Assembly: GCA_002683135.1 (NCBI GenBank)
Contig: NYSS01000034.1
Span: forward strand, 44,884 to 108,883
Source of the DNA: Planctomycetota bacterium
GTDB taxonomy: Bacteria; Planctomycetota; GCA-002687715
Length of the DNA: 64,000 nucleotides
Direction of reading: 5' to 3'
Shown: positions 1-9,869 of the stretch, piece by piece
How positions within the stretch are numbered: the first letter of the stretch is position 1
How the letters are laid out: each line of letters begins with the position of its first letter
Program-made: the position numbers and the translations under genes
Notes under the pieces: model-generated
What the model was told of the DNA's origin: nothing
The model's database searches: none
The model's input: the letters and a program-made list of their open reading frames with translations, nothing else

Positions 1-1902
1 GCCGACCCGCTCGACCGGCAGGTCGAACGCCTGGAGCGCCAGGGCAGAGGACTTGTTCATGCACACCATGGTCCCGCCCGCGGTAACGAACTCCTGGAGC
101 GCCGCCTTTCCATCGTCGCCGAGCCCTCCCTTGTAGACGTCCGGAAGACGACGATCACTCGGGCCTCCGGTCAGGCTGCGCGCGTCGACGCTGGCGAACA
201 GGATGACGTCGACCCGGTCCTTGAGCCTCCCTGTTCGTACGTCTTCGGGGCGCAGGGGCGTGAACGGGATCTCGAGCATGTCGAACCAGAACCGCGTCCA
301 TCCCTCGTCCATGGACGCCGTCCAGGACCAGTAAACGCCGATCCGTTTGCCCGCGCTCCGAAGCCGGGAGATGAAGGCCCGCTCGTCATGGCTACCACCG
401 CGCGCCACCTCGAAGGTCTTGGCTTCGACGGGCTCCGAGGCTGGCACCTCCCCGTCATGGATCTTCTCCAGTTCAAAGTCCATGAGCAGGGGCAGCGAGT
501 GACACGTCATGTCGTAGGGCCGTCGGATCGGAGCCCCGGGGCGAGGACGGATCACCGGATAGGGAGCGTTCTCGAGCAGCGCGCACGCGTAGCCGAAGCA
601 AGGCTGACCGTTCCTGATGACGAGCGCGCCAGCGGGATCCTTGGCGACGCCGACCTCGACACCACCCAGGGTGAGCAGATCGACGAGCTTCTTCGTCATC
701 AACGAGCGCCCGTTTGGCGGGATCACGTACGCCTTCGGTCCATACTTGCTGGCGCAGTAGTCGCGGTGGATCTGCAGGAAGTTCTTGAGCCAGGTCTCGC
801 GCTTCGCGCTGCCGTGCTTGATCGCGAGGAGGGCGCCGCGGCTCGTGTAGCGGACGATGTCCGATAACGCCCATCGCCCCCCCTTCCACGGCGCCGGGTT
901 GTCCTCTGTCACCGTGGCGGCCGCGCCCCGCGGCGGGCGCACCCGCGCGATGGGGTCGGCGAGTCGCGCGCTCGCGACCTCGGTCAGGATGCGGACGCCG
1001 CCGTGATAGTGCTGAAACGCGCGCGCAGGAGTCCATGCGTCAAACTGGTGGTTACACCAGACTCCGTGATTGCCCTCCGCCGTCATGCCCTTGATGACGC
1101 TGCGGCCCAGGTCGGTCAGCCCCTCCCTCAGCAGCGGGTGGACGTAGGGTTCGTACGGCTCCTGGTATGGGGGAACGAACATCCGCGCCCCGCTTCCACC
1201 CATCTGATGCTGATCGATGACGATCTGTGGACGCCACCGCATGTGCCCGGTCTCGACGCTGACGCGCGACTCCTCTTGCGTGAGCATGAACCAGTCGCGG
1301 TTGTTGTCGTGGCCGACGTATTTGTGATACAGGACGGGCAGCCCGACCCCACGGCGTTTCTTGTCGTCCTTGAACTTGCGCCACCACGATACGACCGTCG
1401 CGTAGCCATCCGGGTTGTGGCAAGGGGTCAGGACGAGCACGACGTCATCGAGGACCTTGGTCCATTGAGGGTCGTCGGTTGTCGCGAGGAAGTGGGCCGT
1501 GACCATCCCCGCTTGCGCCGGCCCGACCTCCGTGGAGTGGATCGATTCATTCAGCAAGATGATGGTCTTGCCGCGCTTGATGATGGCGGCGGCGTCCTCG
1601 TCGGAGAGCGTGCGCGGGTCCGTGAGCTTCAGATTGTCCGCGCGGATCTCATCGACGCGAGCGAGGTTCCCGGGGGCGCTGATCAAGACGCTGACGAAGT
1701 CGCGCCCCTCGGTGGTCTTACCCACGACCTGGTAGGAGACCCGATCGGAGGCGTCGGCGAGCTTGCGCAGGTATCCGAGGATCTCGGCGTAGTTCGCGAG
1801 GCGGCCATCGTCGCCGGGGGAGAACCCGAGGACGTCTTTCGGCGAGGGTACCTGGGCGGCGAGCCCCGAGGCGACGGCGAGGACGAAGATCAGGCGTTTC
1901 AT
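1..1902 (-). CDS. M14-family zinc carboxypeptidase, secreted; C-terminus truncated by window edge
   Basis: Open frame read on the minus strand from ATG at 1902 (MKRLIFVLAVASGLAAQVPSPKDVLGFSPGDDGRLANY...) with no stop before position 1. HxxE motif (SIHSTEVG), NPDGYATVVSWWRK, HDNNRDWF and DQHQMGG are M14-like. Not in the ORF track because it is incomplete. Confidence 0.85.
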   Translation of the reverse strand, partial: MKRLIFVLAVASGLAAQVPSPKDVLGFSPGDDGRLANYAEILGYLRKLADASDRVSYQVVGKTTEGRDFVSVLISAPGNLARVDEIRADNLKLTDPRTLSDEDAAAIIKRGKTIILLNESIHSTEVGPAQAGMVTAHFLATTDDPQWTKVLDDVVLVLTPCHNPDGYATVVSWWRKFKDDKKRRGVGLPVLYHKYVGHDNNRDWFMLTQEESRVSVETGHMRWRPQIVIDQHQMGGSGARMFVPPYQEPYEPYVHPLLREGLTDLGRSVIKGMTAEGNHGVWCNHQFDAWTPARAFQHYHGGVRILTEVASARLADPIARVRPPRGAAATVTEDNPAPWKGGRWALSDIVRYTSRGALLAIKHGSAKRETWLKNFLQIHRDYCASKYGPKAYVIPPNGRSLMTKKLVDLLTLGGVEVGVAKDPAGALVIRNGQPCFGYACALLENAPYPVIRPRPGAPIRRPYDMTCHSLPLLMDFELEKIHDGEVPASEPVEAKTFEVARGGSHDERAFISRLRSAGKRIGVYWSWTASMDEGWTRFWFDMLEIPFTPLRPEDVRTGRLKDRVDVILFASVDARSLTGGPSDRRLPDVYKGGLGDDGKAALQEFVTAGGTMVCMNKSSALALQAFDLPVERVG

Positions 1903-1949
1903 GCGTGGGATCCTCCGATGGATTAACCCAGGACTCTACAATCATCCCC

Positions 1950-2228
1950 ATGTTCGCGAGGCGCATCGCCATTATCGGCGTCGTCGTGGTGGTCGTGGCC
2001 ATGACGGTGTTCTTCTGGCAAAGCGATTTGTTCACGGCCGGGGTGCTCCTCGCGGTGGACTTGCTGCTAGGGCTCCTGTTGCTCGCCGTGTGGCGCCAGC
2101 TCGCGCAGCGGGAGCGCGACGCGCGACGGATAACGGAGCGCCGGTATGCGTCCGAGAGCCCGCGGGAGGACCGACGGTCGGTCGCGACGCGGTTACCCCC
2201 GGCCTCGGATGGCGATGGCGATGCATAG
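1950..2228 (+). CDS. small single/double-TM hypothetical membrane protein
   Basis: ORF 1905..2228; likely start MFARRIAIIGVVVVVVAMTVFFW at 1950, two hydrophobic segments and a charged tail. Confidence 0.5.
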   Translation: MFARRIAIIGVVVVVVAMTVFFWQSDLFTAGVLLAVDLLLGLLLLAVWRQLAQRERDARRITERRYASESPREDRRSVATRLPPASDGDGDA

Positions 2229-3726
2229 GCCTCCGCCTCGGAGCATCGCCGGCATTCTTCAAAACCTGGGCCCCGGGCTGATCGTCGCCGGCGCCATCGT
2301 CGGATCGGGGGAGCTCGTCGCGACGACGAAGACGGGGGCGGAGGCCGGGTTCTGGCTGCTCTGGCTCATCCTCATCGGTTGCGTGATCAAGGTGTTCGCG
2401 CAGGTCGAGTTCGGCCGCGTCACCGTGACCGAGGGGAAGACCGCGCTCGAGGCGCTCGACTCCGTGCCCGGTCCGCGCCGCCGCGTGAACTGGATCGTCT
2501 GGTATTGGCTGATCATGACGGTCGTCGGGTTGGCTCAGCTCGGCGGGATCGTAGGCGGTGTCGGACAGGCGCTGGCGCTGGCCGCGCCGTTGACCGACGA
2601 GGGCCGGGTGTTCAACGAGGTTCAGGGCCGCCGCATCGATGCGCAGGTCGAGTCTGCGATCATGAGCCGCCGTGAAGATGTGCCCGCGGATGAGGCGTCG
2701 CGGCTGACGCTCGTGCGTGACGCGGCGGCAGACGAGGCGCGTGCGATGGACGAGCCGCCGGACCCGTTCTTGTGGGCCGCGTTGCTCGCGATTCCCACGG
2801 CGGTTCTCCTCGTGCTGGGTCGCTACAAGCTCGTCCAGATCGTCTCCCTGGTGCTGGTCGCGGCGTTCACCGCTGTGACCGTGTTGACCGTGTTTCTGCT
2901 GCAAATGCAAGAGGACTGGGCGATCAGCGGCGGCGACATCGCCGACGGAATGTCCGTCCGCCTGCCGCCAGAGCGCGGCGGCTTGAATCCGATGCACACG
3001 GCGCTGGCGGCGTTCGGGATCATCGGCGTCGGGGCGGCCGAGTTGATCATGTATCCGTACTGGTGCCTCGAGAAGGGATACGCGCGGGACACGGGGCGCG
3101 ACGACGGCAGTGACGCGTGGGTGGAGCGTGCGCGTGGGTGGTTGCGTGTCATGCGATGGGATGCGCTGCTGTCGATGTTCGTCTACACGGTCGGCACCAT
3201 CGCGTTCTACCTGCTCGGCGCGGCGGTCCTGGGCCGCTGCGGGCTGAATCCTGAGAAGGGTGATTTGGTGCGGACGTTGTCCGAGATGTATGCGCCGGTG
3301 TTCGGTGAGTGGGCACCTGCCCTGTTCCTGGTTGGCGCGTTCGCGGTCCTCTATTCGACCTACTTCGTAGCGAGTGCCAGTTACGCAAGGGTGTGCGCCG
3401 ACGCCGTACGGGTCTTCGGGGTCGGTGGTCGCACTGAGGCGGACCGTGAGTGGTGGCGGAAGTTCTTCTGCGCGTTCTTTCCGCTGGCGAGCTGCGTCAT
3501 CTTTGTCTTCGTGCGTTCCCCTGGGGCCTTGATCCTCACGGCCGGGGTGTCACAGGTCCTGATGTTGCCGATGCTGGCGTTCGCCGCGCTCTGGTTCAGA
3601 TACAAGCGGAGCCACCCGAAACTGCGGCCGGGGCGTACCTGGGATGTGCTGCTATGGCTGTCCAGCGCGGGGCTGTTCCTCGCCGGGACCTGGGCCGCGC
3701 TGACGAAGATCGGACTGATAGGCTGA
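2209..3726 (+). CDS. Nramp-like divalent metal transporter family protein (atypical TM1 motif)
   Basis: Multi-TM protein with GPGLIVAGAIVGSGELVATTKTGAEAGFWLLW at the Nramp TM1 position. Start likely ATG 2209 (MAMAMHRPP). Confidence 0.75.
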   Translation: MAMAMHRPPPRSIAGILQNLGPGLIVAGAIVGSGELVATTKTGAEAGFWLLWLILIGCVIKVFAQVEFGRVTVTEGKTALEALDSVPGPRRRVNWIVWYWLIMTVVGLAQLGGIVGGVGQALALAAPLTDEGRVFNEVQGRRIDAQVESAIMSRREDVPADEASRLTLVRDAAADEARAMDEPPDPFLWAALLAIPTAVLLVLGRYKLVQIVSLVLVAAFTAVTVLTVFLLQMQEDWAISGGDIADGMSVRLPPERGGLNPMHTALAAFGIIGVGAAELIMYPYWCLEKGYARDTGRDDGSDAWVERARGWLRVMRWDALLSMFVYTVGTIAFYLLGAAVLGRCGLNPEKGDLVRTLSEMYAPVFGEWAPALFLVGAFAVLYSTYFVASASYARVCADAVRVFGVGGRTEADREWWRKFFCAFFPLASCVIFVFVRSPGALILTAGVSQVLMLPMLAFAALWFRYKRSHPKLRPGRTWDVLLWLSSAGLFLAGTWAALTKIGLIG

Positions 3727-3803
3727 TGCTCTCCAGTTGATGGGGGCGCGTCGTCACGGCCGGTCCTTGGAGAGCGTACGAACCCGGACCCGTGTCGCCT
3801 CGA

Positions 3804-4910
3804 TCAGGCCGGATACCGGGTCGGATCGAGCCCGAGGTCGCTCCGAAGCCGGCCAAAGCCGGGCTTGAGGCTGTCGTAGATGATCTCGCACCGGTGGTCG
3901 TAGCGGATGAACGCCGACTTCATTCCGTTGATGACGATCTTCTCGAGACCCTTGAGGTCAACGCCGAAGCGCTGGTGGGCGATCCAGTGCTCCTCGGTGC
4001 ACGTCGTCCCCGACATGAGGCGGTTGTCCGTGTTCAGGGTGATCCGGAAGTTGTGACGTAGCAGGTATCGGAACGGGTGCTCGTCGAGGGACGCCACGGC
4101 GCCGGTCTGCACGTTGGATGACAGACAGATCTCGAGCGGGATGCGGTGGTCGAGGACGTACTGCGCGAGCCGACCCATGCGCAGGACCTCATCGTTCTGG
4201 ATGACCATGTCCTCGATCAGGCGGGTGCCGTGGCCGATCCGGTGGGCGCCGCAGTACTGCAACGCTTGCCATATGGAGGGCACCCCGAAGGCCTCGCCGG
4301 AGTGGATCGTGATGTTGAAGCTCTCGCGCTGGCAGAGATAGAAGGCGTCGAGGTGCTCCTTGGGGGGGTGTCCGAATTCGTCACCGGCGAGATCGAACCC
4401 CACACACCCGCGGTCCCGGAACGCGATGGCGAGCTCGGCCATCTTCAGGCTGAGCGTGGGCGGGGATCCGCGCATGCCGCAGACGATGAGCCCCCAGCGG
4501 ATGTCGTGGTCGTTTCCTGCGCGCTCCATCCCGCGCAGGACCGCGTCCATCACCGGCTCAAGCTGCAAGGCCTTCTCGCAGTGGAACTGGGGTGCGAAGC
4601 GCAGCTCGGCGTAGGCGACCCCATCCGCCTGCAGGTCCTCCAGCGCTTCGTAAGCGACCCGCTCGAGGGCCGCCTCTGTCTGCATGACGCCGCAGGTCAC
4701 CGCGAAGCCCTCCAGATACTCCGCGAGGCTGCCCCTGTTCGCGCCTCGCTCGAACCACTGCCGCAGGGTGTCGGGATCATCGGAGGGAAGGGTGACGTCC
4801 TGATCTCTCGCCAACTCGATGACCGTCGCGGGACGGAGGCCGCCGTCCAGGTGCTCGTGGAGAGCGACCTTGGGCATGCGGCGGACCATGTCCTTCGTGA
4901 GTTCGACCAT
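3804..4910 (-). CDS. add: adenosine deaminase
   Basis: HEHLDGGL, HSGEAFG, HRIGHGT and LNTDN motifs of adenosine/AMP deaminases. Confidence 0.88.
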   Translation of the reverse strand: MVELTKDMVRRMPKVALHEHLDGGLRPATVIELARDQDVTLPSDDPDTLRQWFERGANRGSLAEYLEGFAVTCGVMQTEAALERVAYEALEDLQADGVAYAELRFAPQFHCEKALQLEPVMDAVLRGMERAGNDHDIRWGLIVCGMRGSPPTLSLKMAELAIAFRDRGCVGFDLAGDEFGHPPKEHLDAFYLCQRESFNITIHSGEAFGVPSIWQALQYCGAHRIGHGTRLIEDMVIQNDEVLRMGRLAQYVLDHRIPLEICLSSNVQTGAVASLDEHPFRYLLRHNFRITLNTDNRLMSGTTCTEEHWIAHQRFGVDLKGLEKIVINGMKSAFIRYDHRCEIIYDSLKPGFGRLRSDLGLDPTRYPA

Positions 4911-4990
4911 GGTCTATTGATACGGTTTCGCATGCCGCGTGTCACGGGTCGTTGCGTATCCCGCCTCGATCCGCGAGGATCGCGGACCCC

Positions 4991-5122
4991 ATGAGAGGCT
5001 CAGCGGTCCTTCTGGCGGTGGCTCTCACCGCTTGCACCACCGGATTTAACGACTGGCGGTGCGCGACTGAGATGCGGGGGCCTTACCCGCTGAGGCCTTC
5101 GACTTCCCAGCCGGCTCGGTAG
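4991..5122 (+). CDS. possible 43-aa lipoprotein
   Basis: Manual translation: MRGSAVLLAVALTACTTGFNDWRCATEMRGPYPLRPSTSQPAR*. Hydrophobic signal, lipobox LTAC, GAGGA upstream. Too short for the ORF track; its 3' end overlaps the end of the minus-strand oxidoreductase. Confidence 0.3.
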   Translation: MRGSAVLLAVALTACTTGFNDWRCATEMRGPYPLRPSTSQPAR

Positions 5123-6426
5123 CCGTGATGCACGTACTGGTTGGCCTCTTTGACGTTCGTCACGGTCAGCGATCGGGAGTCCCATTCCAGCTTTTGACCG
5201 GGGAAGCGAATGGCGATGGTCCCGAGTAACACGGTCTCGGTGAGGGGCCCGGAGTAGTCGAAGTTGGACGTGGGGGTGCCGGCTCCCTTGCAGGCATCCA
5301 CCCACTGCGCGTAGTGCCCCTTGCCCTTCTTCCGGGCGACCTCGTGGTCCTTGAACGTCTCCTCCGGCAGCAAGCTGGGATGGCCACCGTGGGGACAGAG
5401 GAGGACGCCCTTCTCACCGACGAACAGGGAGCCGTTGCTCGGTAATGATTTGCCCGCGGGGAGCTGGGCCAGCTCCCTGGGCGGCCGCTTCCCGCCGTCG
5501 TACCAGGTGACTTGCAGCGTGTCGCCGGCCGTGTATTTCGTGCCGGCGAACTCGTAGTGGATGATGCCCCACTTGGGGAAGGTCTCGCCGTTCGGTGCAG
5601 GTCCGTCGGACCAGACTCGTCGCGCCGGGGCCAGCGCGCAGCTCCAGACCACGGGGTCGATGATGTGGCAGCCCATGTCTCCGAGGGCGCCGACGCCGAA
5701 CTCGAGCCAGCCCCTCCAGTTGAACGGGTGATAGGGGCCGCGTCCGCGCTTGCTGCCAGCCGCGGGGCCGGCGAACGGCCGCTTCTTGGCCACGCCTAGC
5801 CACAGGTCCCAGTGCAGGTGGTCGGGGGCTGGGCCGGTGGACGCAGGACGCTCGATGCCCTGCGGCCAGATCGGTCGGTTGGACCAGGTGTGCGCTTCCT
5901 TGACCTTGCCGATGGCACCGGAGCGGATCAGCTCCACCAGCGTCAGGTAACCGGTGCCGCTGTGATGTTGGTTGCCCATCTGGGTCGCCACCTTCCGTTC
6001 CGCGGCGATGCGGCGCATCTGTCGCGCCTCATAGACGGTGTGGGCGACGGGCTTTTGCACGTAGACGTGCTTGCCTAGCTGCATGGCGGACACGGCGATC
6101 GGCGCGTGCATGTGATCCGGTGTCGACACCGTGACCGCGTCGATGTTCTTCTGCTCGAGCATCACGCGCCAGTCGTGATAGGCCTTCGCCTTCGGGTAGG
6201 CCCTGGATGCCTTGGCGAGGGTGCGCGCGTCGACATCACAGATCGCCACCACGTTCTGGCCGCGGGCGGCGTTGGCGATGTCGACCTTCCCCTTGCCTCC
6301 GACCCCGACGGCCGCAATGTTGAGCCGCTCGTTGGCGCCGAACGCGTGGGCGGGGACGAAGCAGGGGGCCACCAGGGAGGCGGCGGAGGTCTTCAGGAAG
6401 GTCCGACGTGTGGTGGAGCGGGGCAT
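5083..6426 (-). CDS. Gfo/Idh/MocA family oxidoreductase with Tat-like signal
   Basis: MPRSTTRRTFLKTSAASLVAPCF signal; IAAVGVGGKGKVDIANAARGQNVVAICDVD Rossmann region; VSTPDHMHAPIAVSAMQLGKHVYVQKPVAHTVYEARQM. Confidence 0.92.
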   Translation of the reverse strand: MPRSTTRRTFLKTSAASLVAPCFVPAHAFGANERLNIAAVGVGGKGKVDIANAARGQNVVAICDVDARTLAKASRAYPKAKAYHDWRVMLEQKNIDAVTVSTPDHMHAPIAVSAMQLGKHVYVQKPVAHTVYEARQMRRIAAERKVATQMGNQHHSGTGYLTLVELIRSGAIGKVKEAHTWSNRPIWPQGIERPASTGPAPDHLHWDLWLGVAKKRPFAGPAAGSKRGRGPYHPFNWRGWLEFGVGALGDMGCHIIDPVVWSCALAPARRVWSDGPAPNGETFPKWGIIHYEFAGTKYTAGDTLQVTWYDGGKRPPRELAQLPAGKSLPSNGSLFVGEKGVLLCPHGGHPSLLPEETFKDHEVARKKGKGHYAQWVDACKGAGTPTSNFDYSGPLTETVLLGTIAIRFPGQKLEWDSRSLTVTNVKEANQYVHHGYRAGWEVEGLSG

Positions 6427-6513
6427 GGCGCGGGGCCTCCGGTGATCATGGCAAGTCGGCGCCGTTAGGCCCCAGCCCCCAAGACCCTATCCGCTGCCCA
6501 CCGCGAGGAGGAA

Positions 6514-7083
6514 CTACTCTTTCGCGCGCTCCATGTAGGCGCCCGTGTCCGTGTCGATCTTGATCTTGTCGCCGGTCCCGAGGAACGGAGGGACCTTGAC
6601 CTGCAGGCCGGTCTCGGTGGTCGCGGGCTTGAGCTGGTTGGTCGCCGTCGCGCCCTTGATGGCGGGCGGGGTCTCGGTGATCTCGTGGACCACGACCTTG
6701 GGGAGGTTGATGGCGACCAATTCCTCGTCACAGAACTCGAACTCGACCTCGTCGCCGGAGCGGATGAACAGCAGGCGGTCACCGAGGATGGTGCGGTGGA
6801 TGTTCATCTCCTCGAACGTCTCGCCGTGCATGAACACGAGCATGTCGCCGGAGTCGTAGGAGTACTGGTACTTCTGCCGGGAGACGAACAGGGACTCGAC
6901 CTTGTCCGAACTGTTGAAGCGGTTCTCTACGACCTTGCCGCCCTTGATGTCCTTCATCTTGGCCTGGACGTAGGCCGGCCCCTTGCCCGGCTTCACGTGT
7001 TCGGTGGAGACGATGACGTGAGGGCTGCCCTTGAAGAGGATGGTGACACCTCGCTTGAGGTTGTTGACCGGCATGGACGGCAT
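6514..7083 (-). CDS. efp: elongation factor P
   Basis: VKPGKGPAYVQAKMKDIKGGKVVENRF, YDSGDMLVFMHGETFEE, LPKVVVHEITETPPAIKGATATNQLKPATTETG: all three EF-P domains; loop lysine in PGKG retained. Confidence 0.95.
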   Translation of the reverse strand: MPSMPVNNLKRGVTILFKGSPHVIVSTEHVKPGKGPAYVQAKMKDIKGGKVVENRFNSSDKVESLFVSRQKYQYSYDSGDMLVFMHGETFEEMNIHRTILGDRLLFIRSGDEVEFEFCDEELVAINLPKVVVHEITETPPAIKGATATNQLKPATTETGLQVKVPPFLGTGDKIKIDTDTGAYMERAKE

Positions 7084-7181
7084 GGATCTGGCTCCGTGGA
7101 GAGGTCGCGGTCCGCACGATACCAGCAGGCCCGGAGTGGCCCCAGGGGGCGGGTTCGGCCGGGCGGCCCCCGGGCCGGTGG

Positions 7182-9134
7182 CTACTTCGGGGCTCGCTGC
7201 TTGGTGAACTGGGCTCGGAATTGGCTCTCGCTCAGGGACCGCACGTTCCCATTGATCAAGCCGACGATGCGCCCGAAGCGGCTGTCAGGACAGACGACGA
7301 CGATGGTGCTCCACTCATCCTCGGGATCGGTCCCTTCGGTCGAGACCAGCTTGTAGGACTTGCCCGGCACGTTCGCGGGGCGGTTCGGCGGGTAGCTCAG
7401 GGCCTTGTCACCGGTGAATCCGAGGGCGCTCAAGCTCGCCGGGTCCTTGCCGTTTTTCGCTTTGTATTCGCGATAGGCCTTGGCGATGGTCCCCAGGTCC
7501 TTCCTGATCACGCGGCGTTCCTTTGACTGCGTTTCGTGGATCACGCCGGCGGCGCCGAACGCCCCCAGGATCTGAGTGATGGGCTTGGATGTCCGGATCA
7601 CGATGCGGTCCGGGTCGACGTTGATGGCGGTCGCGATCCCTGCGCCGTCTCTCACGCGCTGGAAGGCGGCTGCGAGTTCGCTCTGCTGGGCCATGGCTGC
7701 CTTCAAGCTGACGTACGCGAACAAGGAGGCCTGCTGGGGTAGTCCCTTGCAGACGCCGTAACGGGCGAGGGTCGGGAAGTTGCCGCTGCGTGCGTCCAGC
7801 GCTCGTCGGGCGGCCGACTCCATGGCGATGATGATCCCGTCGCCGTCGAAGACCATGCACGGCGTATCGCGCTCGTTCGGCAGCTTGGCGCGGAACCACG
7901 TGCGATCCCCTTCGTTGGTGACCACGAGCTCGCCGCCACGGGGGGTGAGCATCTTGGTCATCAGGTCGGCGATGGTGGCTTGCGCCTTCTGAGACTCAGA
8001 GGTCCGGACGGTGACGAAGAAGTTCTCTTGGAATCGGTCGATGCGGCCGCGCTCATCGGGCAGCATCGCCATGCTCATGCCCCCCGTGGCTACCGCGGCG
8101 ATGTCCTCCAGGCGAATGCCTATCTGCTTTTGCAGGGAGATCAGCCGCTCCTTGAACATGGGCGCCATGGGGAACCGGGTGTCATCCATCAAGAACGTGG
8201 TGACCTTCTTCCACAGGGTGTCCGCGCTGCCATTCCATGCCATGGCGAACGCCGTATCGGCGGGTAAGACATCCAGTGCTTCGTGACCGCTCTTGCCGCA
8301 GTCGAGCATCTCGAACAGGGGGATGTTTCCATCGCTTATGACGGCGAGGTGAGTCGTGGTGTCCTGTTCGTTCCACCCCACCGCGGCCAGGTTGAAGAGC
8401 CCGAGGCCGCCTGCGATCTGCTCGAAGGAGCCAGCGTCGTTGCCGCCCCAGTTCCCCGCCTCTTCGCGGGCGATCTTCATCAAATGCTTCGCGTTGATGA
8501 ACGCGCAATATTTCGGGATGTCATCGCTGCCCATGGCGCGCTTGAACGTGGGCGATTGGGCGAGGCTGCCTTGCTTGACCGAGCCGAAGTCCTTCATGGT
8601 CTCGCGAAGCTGGCGCTGATCGGAGGCGAAGACGATCATGTCATCGTGGCGGCCGATGTTCATGGAGAACTCGCCCATGGACATCTCCATCTCGTTCTCG
8701 GAGACCTCGTCGGCGGCCGCGTCCTCGATGAGCTTGCCGGAGACGAGGGAGTAGATTTCGTCCGCCATCGTCGTGTGCATGACGATGACGAAGTCCACCT
8801 CGGGGAACCCGTCCGTGAGCTCGAACCGGGTGATCGCGGCCTCGTATCCCTGGATTGACCGGATCCACTTTCCGAGGTTGATGTCCCCCAGGTCCATCAT
8901 GTCCCCCGCCTGCTGCAGCCCCTCGTCCATCATGTCGATGATGCCGTCGATGTCGACGGGAGTGTCATAGAGCCCTCCGCCCGAGAACACTTGCTTCATC
9001 GCCTCAATGGGGTCGCCTGAGTAGCTGCGGATATAAAGCAGGCTGTTGGCGGAGACGCTGTGCGCGAGGGTCTGGCTCGGCGCTGCGCTGACGAGCAGTA
9101 CGAGGGTCAGGGCGGAGAGAAACAGGCGGTGCAT
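7182..9134 (-). CDS. secreted hypothetical protein (650 aa)
   Basis: Long ORF with signal peptide MHRLFLSALTLVLLVSAAPSQTLAHS; no family recognised. Confidence 0.75.
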   Translation of the reverse strand: MHRLFLSALTLVLLVSAAPSQTLAHSVSANSLLYIRSYSGDPIEAMKQVFSGGGLYDTPVDIDGIIDMMDEGLQQAGDMMDLGDINLGKWIRSIQGYEAAITRFELTDGFPEVDFVIVMHTTMADEIYSLVSGKLIEDAAADEVSENEMEMSMGEFSMNIGRHDDMIVFASDQRQLRETMKDFGSVKQGSLAQSPTFKRAMGSDDIPKYCAFINAKHLMKIAREEAGNWGGNDAGSFEQIAGGLGLFNLAAVGWNEQDTTTHLAVISDGNIPLFEMLDCGKSGHEALDVLPADTAFAMAWNGSADTLWKKVTTFLMDDTRFPMAPMFKERLISLQKQIGIRLEDIAAVATGGMSMAMLPDERGRIDRFQENFFVTVRTSESQKAQATIADLMTKMLTPRGGELVVTNEGDRTWFRAKLPNERDTPCMVFDGDGIIIAMESAARRALDARSGNFPTLARYGVCKGLPQQASLFAYVSLKAAMAQQSELAAAFQRVRDGAGIATAINVDPDRIVIRTSKPITQILGAFGAAGVIHETQSKERRVIRKDLGTIAKAYREYKAKNGKDPASLSALGFTGDKALSYPPNRPANVPGKSYKLVSTEGTDPEDEWSTIVVVCPDSRFGRIVGLINGNVRSLSESQFRAQFTKQRAPK

Positions 9135-9253
9135 GGGGTTCTCCAGTGAGGCGCTATCAACGCCATACTACATCTGGGGGGGGCTGCGCGGCGAAGCGTA
9201 CGCCCGAGACCCTCTGCCATTCGGTGCGGGCGCGGTTTCTTCGCGCCCACGGG

Positions 9254-9808
9254 TTAATCGTCGCGGCGGCGCGGCCCCAGGGTGAAGGCCGCGAGGGCCA
9301 TGAGTCCGGCCGCGATGAACGGACTCCAAGCGATCACCTCGGCCACAGGTCCGAACGCCTCCGTCAATGCGACCTGAGAGGCGGGGGCTGCGAATGACGG
9401 TCCGACGGCGAGGCCCCCCGCGATGAGGGTTATGAGAGCGAGGTTCCTGAAGCGGGTTCCAGGGAGAAGCACGGCTAGCAGCAGGGCGGCGATGGCGATG
9501 GCGCTCGCAGCGGGCGGCGTGATCCACGGCGCTTTCTCGTAATTGACGCCGCCTTCGATCTTCGCCCAAGCGACGGGGAGGAGCCCGTCACTGGACTCCG
9601 TGGGCTTCCTCTGGGAGAGCAAATTCAGGTGTTTGCGGCCGGCGTCCACCGCGGCGAGGCTGTAGGGGTGATCCCGCACGACCGCTTGGAATGCGGTTTC
9701 GCTGTCCGCGGTCGCGAGCGCGTCCCGCGCGTCATCGCGGTGATAGTAGCCGTGGCAGACGAGGGCCGTGGCAGCCGCCACCAGTGCCATGCTGAGGATG
9801 AAGCGCAT
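9254..9808 (-). CDS. hypothetical membrane protein
   Basis: ORF 9254..9844; probable start MRFILSMALVAAATALVCHGYYH at 9808; several hydrophobic segments. Confidence 0.65.
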   Translation of the reverse strand: MRFILSMALVAAATALVCHGYYHRDDARDALATADSETAFQAVVRDHPYSLAAVDAGRKHLNLLSQRKPTESSDGLLPVAWAKIEGGVNYEKAPWITPPAASAIAIAALLLAVLLPGTRFRNLALITLIAGGLAVGPSFAAPASQVALTEAFGPVAEVIAWSPFIAAGLMALAAFTLGPRRRDD

Positions 9809-9869
9809 GGGGATGGTATACGGGGTTCCTCGCCGATCTTCCACGGTCAGCTACCGTGACGCGACCAGG

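Noticed and set aside
2032-2997. 321-aa minus-strand ORF opposite the Nramp-like gene
   Set aside because: His/Arg/Asp-rich shadow frame; the plus frame has clear TM and family signal.
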